From NCBI GenBank assembly GCA_022483045.1, contig JAKVOA010000002.1, positions 62,001-126,000 of the forward strand: a stretch of DNA of 64,000 nt, read 5' to 3'. Below are positions 25,275-33,569 of the stretch, in pieces. The position numbers were made by a program, and so were the translations under genes. Under the pieces are notes generated by a model that searched no databases, was not told the DNA's origin, and saw only the letters and a list, made by a program, of their open reading frames with translations. The stretch's first letter is position 1, and every line of letters starts with the position of its first letter. This stretch comes from Oscillospiraceae bacterium (GTDB taxonomy: Bacteria; Bacillota; Clostridia; Oscillospirales; Acutalibacteraceae).

Positions 25275-26552
25275 TCAGGTACGGTAATCGCCATTGATTT
25301 TGACATAGTCATATGTAAGGTCACAGCCAAACGCTTGCGCATGAGCGGCGCCGTCGTGCAGGGTGACAGAAATGGTGATCTCATCTTTCAGCAGAATCTG
25401 CTTTGCGCGGTCCTCATCAAACGGCACACCGGCGCCGTTTCGGCAGACCGCAATGGTGCCCGCCGCGGAAGTGAAATCGACATCGACCTTGTGAATATCC
25501 ACTTCAGCGCCGCAGTAGCCGATTGCACACAGCACACGGCCCCAGTTGGCATCCGCGCCAAACATGGCCGCCTTAACCAAAGAAGAGCAAATAACCGCTT
25601 TGGCCGCCCGGCGCGCATCCGCGTCACTTTTCGCACCGGAAACACTGCACACCAGCAGCCGGCCGGCACCCTCGCCGTCCTTTGCCATGGCGCGCGCAAG
25701 TTTGACACACAGCGCTTTCAGCGCTTCTGCAAAGGCCGCAAAGGCCGGGCCGTCTTCGGTAATTTCCGGGTTGCCCGCCCTGCCGCTCGCCAAAATCAGG
25801 CAGGTATCATTGGTACTCATATCTTCGTCTACGCTGAGCATATTGAAGCTGTCCGCGGCAGCAAGGCGCAGTGCGCGGTCGAGCGCCGCCGCAGAGATCG
25901 CCGCATCGGTGGTCAAAAAGCACAGCATGGTACACATATTGGGGTGAATCATACCCGAACCTTTAGACATGCCGCCGATATTCACGGTCTTTCCGCCCAG
26001 CGAAAAGGAGACCGCCATGTTTTTGGGCACGCGGTCCGTTGTCATAATCGCGGTGGCGGCGGCAAGGCTGCCTTGCGGCGAAAGCTTTGCTGCAAGGGCG
26101 GGCACAGCCGCCAACACCGGGGTGAGCGGCAGCGGCTGCCCAATAACCCCGGTACTGGCCACCAGCACATCTTCCGGGGCAATGTGCAAAGCCTGTGCGG
26201 CGGCCTGTGCCATTGCTTCGGCTTTTTGCAGGCCGTCGGCGTTACAGGTATTGGCGTTGCCGCTGTTGGCAATAACCGCCTGCGCCCGCCCATTTTTCAG
26301 GTGCTCTCGACACACCGCAATCGGCGCGCCCTTGACCAGGTTGCTGGTGAAAATACCCGCTGCTGTGCAGGGCGCGTCCGCGCAAAGCAGGGCAAGGTCA
26401 TTTTTCGGGGGTGTTTCCGCTTTGTTGTTCAGCGTCTGCACAAACGCCTGGGCGTCTGCCTCGGACAGATTCGCGCAGGCCTTGACCCCCGCGTAAACGC
26501 CCGCTGCCCGGAATCCCTTTGGTGCGGTGGCGCCGCCGTCAATCCACTTCAT
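25275..26552 (-). CDS. argJ: Bifunctional ornithine acetyltransferase / N-acetylglutamate synthase
   Basis: ArgJ recycles the acetyl group from N-acetylornithine to glutamate, and many forms also use acetyl-CoA. The 425-residue precursor cleaves itself before the nucleophile Thr; the cleavage region reads GSGMIHPNMCTMLCFLTTDA, where the family normally has A-T-M-L and here C-T-M-L. Other marks are STGVIGQPLP, SVDEDMSTNDTCLILASG and ANWGRVLCAIGYCGAEVD. GGAGG lies 7 nt before the ATG. With argJ present the pathway is the cyclic acetyl-recycling type. Confidence 0.96.
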   Translation of the reverse strand: MKWIDGGATAPKGFRAAGVYAGVKACANLSEADAQAFVQTLNNKAETPPKNDLALLCADAPCTAAGIFTSNLVKGAPIAVCREHLKNGRAQAVIANSGNANTCNADGLQKAEAMAQAAAQALHIAPEDVLVASTGVIGQPLPLTPVLAAVPALAAKLSPQGSLAAATAIMTTDRVPKNMAVSFSLGGKTVNIGGMSKGSGMIHPNMCTMLCFLTTDAAISAAALDRALRLAAADSFNMLSVDEDMSTNDTCLILASGRAGNPEITEDGPAFAAFAEALKALCVKLARAMAKDGEGAGRLLVCSVSGAKSDADARRAAKAVICSSLVKAAMFGADANWGRVLCAIGYCGAEVDIHKVDVDFTSAAGTIAVCRNGAGVPFDEDRAKQILLKDEITISVTLHDGAAHAQAFGCDLTYDYVKINGDYRT

Positions 26553-26590
26553 GCTGTATCCTCCATGTACGATATTATATCGAATGTTGT

Positions 26591-27628
26591 TTAAAACGCG
26601 GGCGGAAACATGGTCAGCCCGGCGGTCTCGGGCAGGCCCAGCGCCAGGTTCATATTCTGTACCGCCTGCCCGGCCGCGCCCTTTACCATATTGTCAAGCG
26701 CCGACACTGCAATCAGCAGGTTGGTGCGCGGGTCTACATGCAGCTCTATTTCGCAGAAGTTGCTGCAGCGCACGTGGTTGATATCCGCGTGCATGCCCTG
26801 CGGCAGCACCCGTACGAAATACTCTTTCTGGTAAAAAGCCTCATACGTCTGCTGCAATTTTTCCAGCGTGGTGCCGGGGGTCAGGTGCGCATAGCAGGTG
26901 GCAAGAATGCCGCGGTTTACCGGCAGCAAGTGCGGGGTAAAGGTAACGGTGACTTCTTCGCCGCAGATGCGCCGCAGCGTCTGCTCGATTTCGGGGGTAT
27001 GGCGGTGGCCGCCCACTTTATAGGCATGCATTCCCTCATTGAGTTCGGGGTAATGGGTATCCTGGGTCTGCTTGCGGCCGGCGCCCGTCACGCCGGACTT
27101 GCAGTCCGCGATAATGCCGTCTTTGCTGATAAGCCCGGCCTGCAAGGCCGGCACCAGCGCCATGGGCACCGCCGTGGTGTAGCAGCCGGGGTTGGCGATC
27201 AGCTTTTTGCCGCGGATCTGCTCCCGAAAGAACTCGGGCAGGCCGTACACAGCCTGCTGATGCAGCTCGGGGTAAACTGCCTTGACGCCGTACCAGCTTT
27301 CGTATTCGTCTAAGCGCTCTAGGCGAAAGTCGGCGCCCAGGTCAACAAAGACCTTGTCCGCGTCGTGGCAGGCCTTTGCCAGCGGCTGCGAAAGGCCGTG
27401 CGGCAGAGCGGCAAAGACCACGTCGCTTTTCTGCAGCACCTCTTCCTGTGTACCGCAGACCATGTCGCACAGGCCGTAGTACGCGGGATATACCGAGCTG
27501 AGCGGCTTGCCCGTGAAGCTGACAGAGCTGACAGCGGAAAGCTCGGCCTGCGGGTGGCCCGCCAAAATGCGCACCAGCTCTGCGCCGGCGTAGCCGGTGG
27601 CGCCGATAACGCCTGCTTTTACGGTCAT
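26591..27628 (-). CDS. argC: N-acetyl-gamma-glutamyl-phosphate reductase
   Basis: ArgC reduces N-acetylglutamyl phosphate to the semialdehyde with NADPH. The 345-residue protein has the Rossmann start VKAGVIGATGYAGAELVRIL, the active-site Cys in ANPGCYTTAVPMAL, KSGVTGAGRKQTQDTHYPELNEGMHAYKVGGHRHTPEIEQ and HVRCSNFCEIELHVD. I use the ATG of MTVKAG, which follows GAGGGAA; the frame extends 15 codons upstream without support. It lies 38 nt before argJ. A terminator-like hairpin separates it from argG. Confidence 0.96.
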   Translation of the reverse strand: MTVKAGVIGATGYAGAELVRILAGHPQAELSAVSSVSFTGKPLSSVYPAYYGLCDMVCGTQEEVLQKSDVVFAALPHGLSQPLAKACHDADKVFVDLGADFRLERLDEYESWYGVKAVYPELHQQAVYGLPEFFREQIRGKKLIANPGCYTTAVPMALVPALQAGLISKDGIIADCKSGVTGAGRKQTQDTHYPELNEGMHAYKVGGHRHTPEIEQTLRRICGEEVTVTFTPHLLPVNRGILATCYAHLTPGTTLEKLQQTYEAFYQKEYFVRVLPQGMHADINHVRCSNFCEIELHVDPRTNLLIAVSALDNMVKGAAGQAVQNMNLALGLPETAGLTMFPPAF

Positions 27629-27658
27629 AGCAAAAATTCCCTCTTTCCCAATGACTGC

Positions 27659-27684
27659 AAAAAGGGCGGACATTGGTGTCCGCC
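27659..27684 (-). terminator. Hairpin terminator between argG and argC
   Basis: On the minus strand an 8-bp perfect stem (GGCGGACA / TGTCCGCC) is followed by CTTTTT. It would end the argG transcript; argC would then need its own promoter. Confidence 0.75.
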
Positions 27685-27769
27685 TAATCTGCTTTCTGTT
27701 TTTTCATAATATGACAGCTGAAAAAGAACAAAAGGAGTAACGATTTATCTAAATGGAAGAACCGGATTT

Positions 27770-29008
27770 TTACTGTTTCTTGGCCCACTGCTCTTTCTTG
27801 ACAGCCTGCACCTTAATCGGCAGACCAAACAGATTGATGAAGCCGTTGGCGTCGCTCTGGTCGTACACCTGGTCTGCGCTGAAAGTTGCGACATCTTCAT
27901 CATACAGGCTGTAGGGGCTGGTAACGCCGGCGTCGATGATGTTGCCCTTGTAAAGCTTCAGTTTCACGTCGCCGGTAACGGTCTGCTGGGTGCTGTCGAC
28001 AAATGCAGAGAGCGCCTCGCGCAGGGGAGTAAACCACTTGCCGTCGTACACCAGCTCGGCAAACTTGTCGCCGATGCCCTGCTTGTAGTGATAGGTGTCT
28101 TTATCCAGGCAGATTTCCTCCAGTTTATTGTGGGCATGGTACAGAATGGTGCCGCCGGGTGTTTCATATACGCCGCGGCTCTTCATGCCGACCAAGCGGT
28201 TTTCAACGATATCGGCCAGGCCGACGCCGTTTTCGCCGCCCAGTTTGTTGAGCTGGCTCAGGATGTCGACCGCGCAAAGCTTTTGGCCGTTAAGTGCAGT
28301 GGCCTCGCCCTTTTCAAAGTGAATGGTTACATAGGTGGGCTTGTCGGGGGCCTGCTCTGGCGAAACGCCCAGCTCCAGGAAACCGGGCTTGTTGTACTGC
28401 GGCTCGTTTGCGGGATTTTCAAGGTCGAGGCCCTCATGGGAAAGGTGCCACAAGTTTTTGTCCTTCGAGTAGTTTGTCGCGCGGGTAATCTTCAGCGGAA
28501 TATTGTGTGCCTCGGCGTAGTCGATTTCTTCATCACGGGACTTCAGCTTCCACTCACGCCACGGGGCAATAATGGGCATGTTTGGCGCAAAAGCTTTGAT
28601 AGAAAGCTCAAAACGCACCTGGTCGTTGCCCTTGCCGGTGCAGCCGTGGCAGATAGCGTCGGCGCCCTCGGCCTTGGCGATTTCAACTAAGCGCTTGGCG
28701 ATAAGCGGCCGTGCAAAGCTGGTGCCCAAAAGGTACTTGTTTTCATAGACAGCGTCTGCCTTTACGGTAGGCCAAATGTAGTCCTCAACAAACTGCTTTT
28801 TCAGGTCGGCAATGTACAGCTTGCTTGCGCCGGTGGCCTTTGCTTTCTGCTCCAAACCGGAAAGCTCGCCCGCGCCCTGGCCGACATCGGCCGCCACGGC
28901 AATCACTTCACAGTTATTGTAGTTTTCTTTCAGCCATGGAATAATAATTGAAGTATCCAGTCCGCCAGAATATGCCAGTACAACCTTTTTAATTGCTGTT
29001 TTATCCAT
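27770..29008 (-). CDS. argG: Argininosuccinate synthase
   Basis: ArgG joins citrulline and aspartate using ATP. The 412-residue protein starts at [20 protein letters not shown], with the pyrophosphatase loop SGGLDTS; further marks are [33 protein letters not shown] and [17 protein letters not shown]. The ATG chosen follows GGAGGG by 8 nt; the frame upstream is open for 22 codons but lacks a ribosome site. It heads the arg gene row with a good promoter and ARG box upstream. argH (the last step) is not in the window. Confidence 0.97.
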   Translation of the reverse strand: MDKTAIKKVVLAYSGGLDTSIIIPWLKENYNNCEVIAVAADVGQGAGELSGLEQKAKATGASKLYIADLKKQFVEDYIWPTVKADAVYENKYLLGTSFARPLIAKRLVEIAKAEGADAICHGCTGKGNDQVRFELSIKAFAPNMPIIAPWREWKLKSRDEEIDYAEAHNIPLKITRATNYSKDKNLWHLSHEGLDLENPANEPQYNKPGFLELGVSPEQAPDKPTYVTIHFEKGEATALNGQKLCAVDILSQLNKLGGENGVGLADIVENRLVGMKSRGVYETPGGTILYHAHNKLEEICLDKDTYHYKQGIGDKFAELVYDGKWFTPLREALSAFVDSTQQTVTGDVKLKLYKGNIIDAGVTSPYSLYDEDVATFSADQVYDQSDANGFINLFGLPIKVQAVKKEQWAKKQ

Positions 29009-29065
29009 GATGTAAGCCCTCCGCTTTCTGCTATGTAATTGTTTGTTTTTGCTTTTGATGCTTCT

Positions 29066-29093
29066 ATTATACATCGAGAGTGCAAGAATTCAA
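29066..29093 (-). promoter_or_regulatory. Sigma-A promoter of argG
   Basis: TTGAAT and TATAAT spaced by 16 nt on the minus strand. Confidence 0.65.
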
Positions 29094-29099
29094 GTGTTT

Positions 29100-29127
29100 T
29101 TTGCATATTTATTCATATTTATGAATT
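29100..29127 (-). promoter_or_regulatory. Candidate ArgR/AhrC operator (ARG box)
   Basis: On the minus strand TATGAATAAATATGCAAA at 29100-29117 agrees at 15 of 18 positions with the Bacillus AhrC box CATGAATAAAAATKCAAK as I recall it, and it overlaps the palindrome TTCATAAATATGAA. It sits just upstream of the argG -35 box. Confidence 0.6.
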
Positions 29128-29215
29128 TTGTACAGAAATTTCTCCTGTTTGCGGTCAGGTTCCGCTCTGTGCAGCAAAGTTTCGGCGGGTTTTGGCATTT
29201 GTGCCCGCGAAAATG

Positions 29216-29224
29216 TGTTATACT
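29216..29224 (+). promoter_or_regulatory. Extended -10 promoter of the flavin reductase-like gene
   Basis: TGT directly before TATACT, an extended -10 element. A -35 box is only weakly recognisable. Confidence 0.5.
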
Positions 29225-29268
29225 AATTTTATGCCTACAGAATTTTTGCAGATACGGAGGTTTTGACC

Positions 29269-29766
29269 ATGAAAGAAACAACAGCCGAGTCCCTCTCTTT
29301 TGGGCCGTTTCAAAAAATCGGCAAAGGCTGGATGCTGGTAAGCGCCGGTACACCCAGCAAGTGCAGCGCCATGACCGCCTCTTGGGGCGGGCTGGGCGTG
29401 ATGTGGGGCAAAAACGTGGCCGCAATCGTCATTCGCCCGCAGCGCCACACCCTGCAGTTTTTAGAGACTGAGGGCCGCTACACCCTCAGCTTTTTTGATG
29501 AAAAGTACCGCGCCGCGCTCAACTACTGCGGCAGCCACTCTGGCGGCGAAAACCAAAAAATTGCCGCGGCGGGGCTTACGCTGCTGCCGCAGCAGCCGCT
29601 GCCGGTCTACCGGGAAGCGTCGCTGACCCTGGTGTGCAAAAAGCTCTACCGCCAGCCGATGGACCCCAAGGGCCTGTTAGACCCCGCGCTCGACACCCGC
29701 TGGTACCCCGGCAAAGACTACCATATTCTGTTCGTCGGGGAAATTGAAAAAGTGCTGCAGCCGTAA
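29269..29766 (+). CDS. Flavin reductase-like FMN-binding protein
   Basis: A 165-residue split-barrel protein of the flavin reductase-like family, which binds FMN and often serves an oxidoreductase partner. The flavin-binding stretch is SKCSAMTASWGGLGVMWGKNVAAIVIRPQRHTLQF, followed by FLETEGRYTLSFFDEKYRAALNYCGSHSGGENQK. The ATG follows GGAGG by 8 nt. It diverges from argG and is a single-gene unit with its own terminator. The partner and reaction are unknown. Confidence 0.85.
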   Translation: MKETTAESLSFGPFQKIGKGWMLVSAGTPSKCSAMTASWGGLGVMWGKNVAAIVIRPQRHTLQFLETEGRYTLSFFDEKYRAALNYCGSHSGGENQKIAAAGLTLLPQQPLPVYREASLTLVCKKLYRQPMDPKGLLDPALDTRWYPGKDYHILFVGEIEKVLQP

Positions 29767-29780
29767 AAGGCAGCACAAAA

Positions 29781-29813
29781 GCCCGCCGCGGAAAAACGCG
29801 GCGGGCTTTCTTT
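29781..29813. terminator. Bidirectional terminator
   Basis: A 10-bp GC stem (GCCCGCCGCG / CGCGGCGGGC) with TTTCTTT on one side and AAAA on the other. It serves the flavin reductase-like gene and the convergent sugar operon. Confidence 0.9.
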
Positions 29814-29818
29814 ATGCT

Positions 29819-30031
29819 TTAGTCAAAATTCGTGATGCGGTCAGAGATATTCTTGTAGCGGAAACGTGCCGTTTCGTTGAGCTTGAGCACCTCTTCCTCG
29901 GTGCCGGTAAAGCAGCAGCGCAGGCAGTAATACTCTTTTTTCTCTTTGTCGTAAAACATGTCGATGTCGAGGTCCCGCATGAAACAGGACGGGCAGCGGT
30001 AATTCAGCTTTCCTTTTCCAGACTGAGCCAT
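29819..30031 (-). CDS. Small zinc-ribbon protein
   Basis: A 70-residue protein with two metal-binding pairs, CPSC near residue 13 and CLRC near residue 36, set in NYRCPSCFMRDLDIDMFYD and EYYCLRCCFTGTEEEVL. It looks like a one-domain zinc ribbon. GGAG lies 8 nt before the ATG. The first 28 nt overlap the end of the 609-residue unknown gene, so it is the last gene of the sugar operon and is translationally coupled. No function can be assigned. Confidence 0.75.
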   Translation of the reverse strand: MAQSGKGKLNYRCPSCFMRDLDIDMFYDKEKKEYYCLRCCFTGTEEEVLKLNETARFRYKNISDRITNFD

Positions 30032-31833
30032 GTAACAATCTCCTCTCCCTTTTTCACGCTGCCGCGCACGCCCAGGGTAAACATGGGCGAAAAAGCGTAG
30101 CCTTCGTGGGCATAGGTCTGTACGGCCGGCATTTGTGTCTGCACGCTGACGCGGGTGTCAATCGGCGGAATCTCCGCTGTGGCACTGCTGCCCCCAGCGA
30201 CGGCCAGTTCGCGGTCTTTATAGGCGTACTGCAGCGATTTTTCCTCGCTGCCCTTGGCCGACAGACGCACACAGGTCATATCTTCCGGGTACTCGGTGGT
30301 ACCGTAGCAGGCCGTCATGTACTCATTAAAGGAAACCGCGGCCTGCGGGTCGCTCATGTCAAGAATCCGGCGGGTGATTTTGATTTCTGCACTGCCCTCT
30401 GTAAAGGCAAAGACGGTCTGCACCTTTACGGTCAAGTCCTGAAACACGATTTCCACCGGGTCCAGGGTCAAGAAGCGGGTCGTGCCCTGCTGCGAATACT
30501 TTGCCTGCGTGCGGCACAGGCAAAGGTCCACTTCCTCGCCGCTGTGCGAAAACTTGCAGCTTTTTATGGTGCCCTCGCCGGCGTAGTGGGTAAAGTAGCC
30601 GGCGCGGTACATGCTTTGTATTAAGAAGGGGTAAGAAGCATTTACAACATGCTTGGTGCCAATGCCCACGGGGCGGTGCAGCTTTGCTACATAGGGGCGC
30701 AGATCAATCAGCGCGCCGCCCTGGTTCATATCCACGCAGGTGCGCAGGTAGGGGTCGGCATACCAAAAGAGCTGCTTGCGTGAGCCGTACAGAATGTCGC
30801 GCCAAAGCGCGCACTCCGGCTGCTGGTAGGTGTGGCAGCTGCGGTAAAAATTGGCGAACTCGCCCATGGTCATGTCCTGCAGCTCGCCCTTGTCGCGCAA
30901 AGAGGCATAGTAGGCCATGCCGTCGCGGTAGCTCTGCACCAAAAGCTCATAGGGGGCTTCCCAGCGGCCCATTTTGTTCATCCAGCCGGGGCCGACAAAC
31001 ATCATATTGTAGGCGTAGCCGTTGTTGTACTTTTTCAGGGATCGGTACTGGTCAATCAGGTTGTACAGGTACGGGTACTTGCCATCTTTGTAGATCATGC
31101 CGCGCAGCACGTTTTGCGGGTGAGTGCCAAAGTTGGAGCCGTTGCCGTCAAAGCAGGCCAGCAGGTCGCGCGAAAGATGCGGAATGCCGACAATGCCGAT
31201 ATCCTCGTCCCGATTGGCGGCGGGGGCGTGGGTGTTCTGCTTAGAGGGAATCCAGGGGTTCCACGGGCCGCCGTCAAGAAACGTGTACCAGGAGTCATTG
31301 CAGGTATGGTAGGCCTTGGGGCCCTCTTCCCAGCAGGTGGCCACGGCGCACTTGACACTTGGGTACTTTCCCTTGATGTAGCACAGCAGGTCAGAGTCCA
31401 TATAATAGGAGCCGGTCGACTGCGGGTAAAAGCCAAAGCATTCATAAAATCTGCCAAAGACATCGTCTACAATAGACTTTTTGTCCTCTTTGGAAAACAT
31501 CCAGATACAGAAATCATGCGTTTTGTACTTTTCCCGAAACTGCTTGCAGGGCAGGCCCAAAAAGCTGAGGGCAATCTCGTCGCCATAGGTCTGGTGGTGC
31601 TCTTTTGCCAAAGCGACCGCCTCGTCATTAAACAGACTGGAGTAGGTCATTTGTATCGTGGTCTTAAAGCCGTTTTCGTGGGCAATCTGCTGCTGCAGCT
31701 TAAAAATATCCAGGGACTCAGTCAACAGATTTTTGCGGCCGATGTTTTCCTTTTTCCCCTGGCCGGTCACTTTTTCCGCGTACTCCGGCACCATTTCGGG
31801 CCGGTGTACAATATTCAGTACAAATTTATCCAT
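30004..31833 (-). CDS. Unknown 609-residue protein of the galacto-oligosaccharide operon
   Basis: I do not recognise a characterised family. The cytosolic protein has no signal peptide. The N-terminal 300 residues look like a TIM- or NodB-like barrel (MDKFVLNIVHRPEMVPEYAEK, FKTTIQMTYSSLFNDEAVALAK, GFYPQSTGSYYMDSDLLCYIKG, CAVATCWEEGP), with conserved-looking acidic residues in MTYSSLFNDE and CWEE. The second half (YFTHYAGEGTIKSCKFSHSGEEVDL onward) looks beta-rich, like the accessory domains of glycosidases. It follows the two ABC permeases and precedes a zinc-ribbon gene. A role as a new glycosidase, phosphorylase or deacetylase on imported oligosaccharides is inferred from context only. Confidence 0.7.
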   Translation of the reverse strand: MDKFVLNIVHRPEMVPEYAEKVTGQGKKENIGRKNLLTESLDIFKLQQQIAHENGFKTTIQMTYSSLFNDEAVALAKEHHQTYGDEIALSFLGLPCKQFREKYKTHDFCIWMFSKEDKKSIVDDVFGRFYECFGFYPQSTGSYYMDSDLLCYIKGKYPSVKCAVATCWEEGPKAYHTCNDSWYTFLDGGPWNPWIPSKQNTHAPAANRDEDIGIVGIPHLSRDLLACFDGNGSNFGTHPQNVLRGMIYKDGKYPYLYNLIDQYRSLKKYNNGYAYNMMFVGPGWMNKMGRWEAPYELLVQSYRDGMAYYASLRDKGELQDMTMGEFANFYRSCHTYQQPECALWRDILYGSRKQLFWYADPYLRTCVDMNQGGALIDLRPYVAKLHRPVGIGTKHVVNASYPFLIQSMYRAGYFTHYAGEGTIKSCKFSHSGEEVDLCLCRTQAKYSQQGTTRFLTLDPVEIVFQDLTVKVQTVFAFTEGSAEIKITRRILDMSDPQAAVSFNEYMTACYGTTEYPEDMTCVRLSAKGSEEKSLQYAYKDRELAVAGGSSATAEIPPIDTRVSVQTQMPAVQTYAHEGYAFSPMFTLGVRGSVKKGEEIVTWLSLEKES

Positions 31834-31876
31834 TTTGTTCTCCGCTTATGTAATCTAAATTGTTGGTGCACAAAGC

Positions 31877-32701
31877 TTATCCCTTTACGGCGCCGCTGAG
31901 CATACCCGCGATGAAGTTTTTCTGAAATATCAGGAAGAAAATCAGCACCGGCAGCAGCGTGATGACCGCGCCAACCATAATAGAGCCGTAGTTGATGACA
32001 TTGCCGGGCGCCACCAGCATGGCCAGCGACAGGGGCAAGGTGTAGCTGCTCTGTTTGTTCAGCACAATCAACGGCCACATGTAGTTGCCCCACTGCTGCA
32101 CAAAGGTTAAAATACCCAGCGAAGCCAGAGAGGGCTTCATGGTTGGCAGCACAATCTGGAAAAAGGCACGCAGGTCGCCGGCGCCGTCGATATGGGCCGA
32201 CTCTATCAGGTCATTTGGAAACTGCTCGAAGTTTTGGCGCATTAAGAACACGCCGAACATCGAGGCCAGCCCCGGCACGATAATCGCCCACGGGGTGTTG
32301 ACCCAGTGCATAGAGTTCATCTGTATATACAGGGGCACCATGGTCACCTGCGGCGGAATCATCATGGTAATCAGGCAGATAAAGAAGATGGTCTTGTTTC
32401 CCTTAAAGTGGTACTTGGCAAAGCCAAAGCCCGCCATAGAGTCCAGCAAAATGATTAAGACCGTGTAGGTCACGGTGATAAAAATGCTGTTGCCAAGGTT
32501 TTTCCAAATTGGCACGCTTGTCTGCAGCTGTTTTAGGTTGTCGCCAAAGTGTGACTGCGGCAGAAAGGTGAACTTCATGTTGAAAATCTGTGCGTTGTTG
32601 TGGGTCGCGGCGATAAAAGTCCAGATAAACGGAAACAGCGCAATCACAGACGCCACGATGAGGACAATGTAAATGGCGATTTTTGCGGCGGTATGTTTCA
32701 T
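31877..32701 (-). CDS. ABC sugar transporter permease, MalG type
   Basis: A CUT1-family inner permease, 274 residues, six TM helices. The EAA loop that contacts the ATPase reads NDLIESAHIDGAGDLRAFFQIVLPTMKPSLA. It works with the MalF-type permease 4 nt upstream and the lipoprotein binding gene. No ATPase is in the operon, as usual for CUT1 systems sharing a common MsmX-type ATPase encoded elsewhere. Confidence 0.93.
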   Translation of the reverse strand: MKHTAAKIAIYIVLIVASVIALFPFIWTFIAATHNNAQIFNMKFTFLPQSHFGDNLKQLQTSVPIWKNLGNSIFITVTYTVLIILLDSMAGFGFAKYHFKGNKTIFFICLITMMIPPQVTMVPLYIQMNSMHWVNTPWAIIVPGLASMFGVFLMRQNFEQFPNDLIESAHIDGAGDLRAFFQIVLPTMKPSLASLGILTFVQQWGNYMWPLIVLNKQSSYTLPLSLAMLVAPGNVINYGSIMVGAVITLLPVLIFFLIFQKNFIAGMLSGAVKG

Positions 32702-32705
32702 TTCT

Positions 32706-33569
32706 TCAGTCCTCCCTTGTCACGCGCAGCTGAATCAGCGTGAAAATGGCAATAATGACTGCAAGGATATACGAGCCGGCCGATGCTACGCCAAAGTTAA
32801 AGTTCTTAAAGCCTACCTGGTACAGGTACAGCACCGTGGTCAGGGTGGCGTTTGCCGGGCCGCCCTGGGTGAGCAGTTGCGGCTCTGTAAAGAGCTGCAG
32901 GGTGCCGTTCATCGAGTTGAAAATAGAGAAGATAATGACAGGCTTCAGCTGCGGAATAGTGATTTTCCAAAACTTGACGAAGCTATTGGCGCCATCTATA
33001 GAGGCAGCCTCGTACAGGTCGGGGGAAATATTCTGCAGACCTGCCAGCATAATCAGGCTGTTGTAGCCGGTCCAGCGCCAGGTCAGCGCCAAAATAATCA
33101 GCAGCACTGCCAGCGGTCCGCTGGAAAACCACTTTTGCGGGCTGCCGCCCAGGGTACTGATCATGCTGTTGATAAAGCCGCCGTTCTCGCTGAAAAGCAG
33201 CATAAACACAATCGAGTAGCTGACCGAGTCTATCAGCACCGGCATAAAGGTAAACATGCGGAAGGCACCCTTGAGCTTAATCAGCGCCGAGTTGAGCAGG
33301 TTGCCAAGCACCAGTGCCAGCACGGTCATAATGGGCACCTGAATAATCAAAATTACGAAAGTGTTGCCCAAAGACTGGTAAAAGAGCTTTTCAGTCAACA
33401 AATACGCGTAGTTTTTCAGCCCGACAAAGGCGATGTGCCCCGCGCGGTACTTGCAAAAGCTGAGCACCAGCGAATACAGAATCGGGTACGCCATAAAGAT
33501 GATAAAGAAAATCAGAAACGGGCCGACGAAAATAAAGGGAGCAAATTTCTGCTTTAATCGATATTTCAC
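32706..33569 (-). CDS. ABC sugar transporter permease, MalF type
   Basis: A CUT1-family permease of about 287 residues with six predicted TM helices and the EAA loop SPDLYEAASIDGANSFVKFWKITIPQLKPV. I prefer GTG at 33569, which lies 9 nt after AGGAG; the ATG three codons earlier directly abuts the ribosome site. The frame of the upstream binding protein runs into this start because of a probable frameshift. It pairs with the MalG-type subunit. Confidence 0.93.
   Translation of the reverse strand: MKYRLKQKFAPFIFVGPFLIFFIIFMAYPILYSLVLSFCKYRAGHIAFVGLKNYAYLLTEKLFYQSLGNTFVILIIQVPIMTVLALVLGNLLNSALIKLKGAFRMFTFMPVLIDSVSYSIVFMLLFSENGGFINSMISTLGGSPQKWFSSGPLAVLLIILALTWRWTGYNSLIMLAGLQNISPDLYEAASIDGANSFVKFWKITIPQLKPVIIFSIFNSMNGTLQLFTEPQLLTQGGPANATLTTVLYLYQVGFKNFNFGVASAGSYILAVIIAIFTLIQLRVTRED

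Noticed and set aside
24567-26594. 675-codon plus-strand frame across argB and argJ
   Set aside because: Antisense shadow of two certain arg genes in GC-rich DNA.
27629-27769. T-box or arginine attenuator between argG and argC
   Set aside because: The gap is too short for a T-box specifier stem and shows no T-box sequence; the hairpin is explained as a simple terminator.
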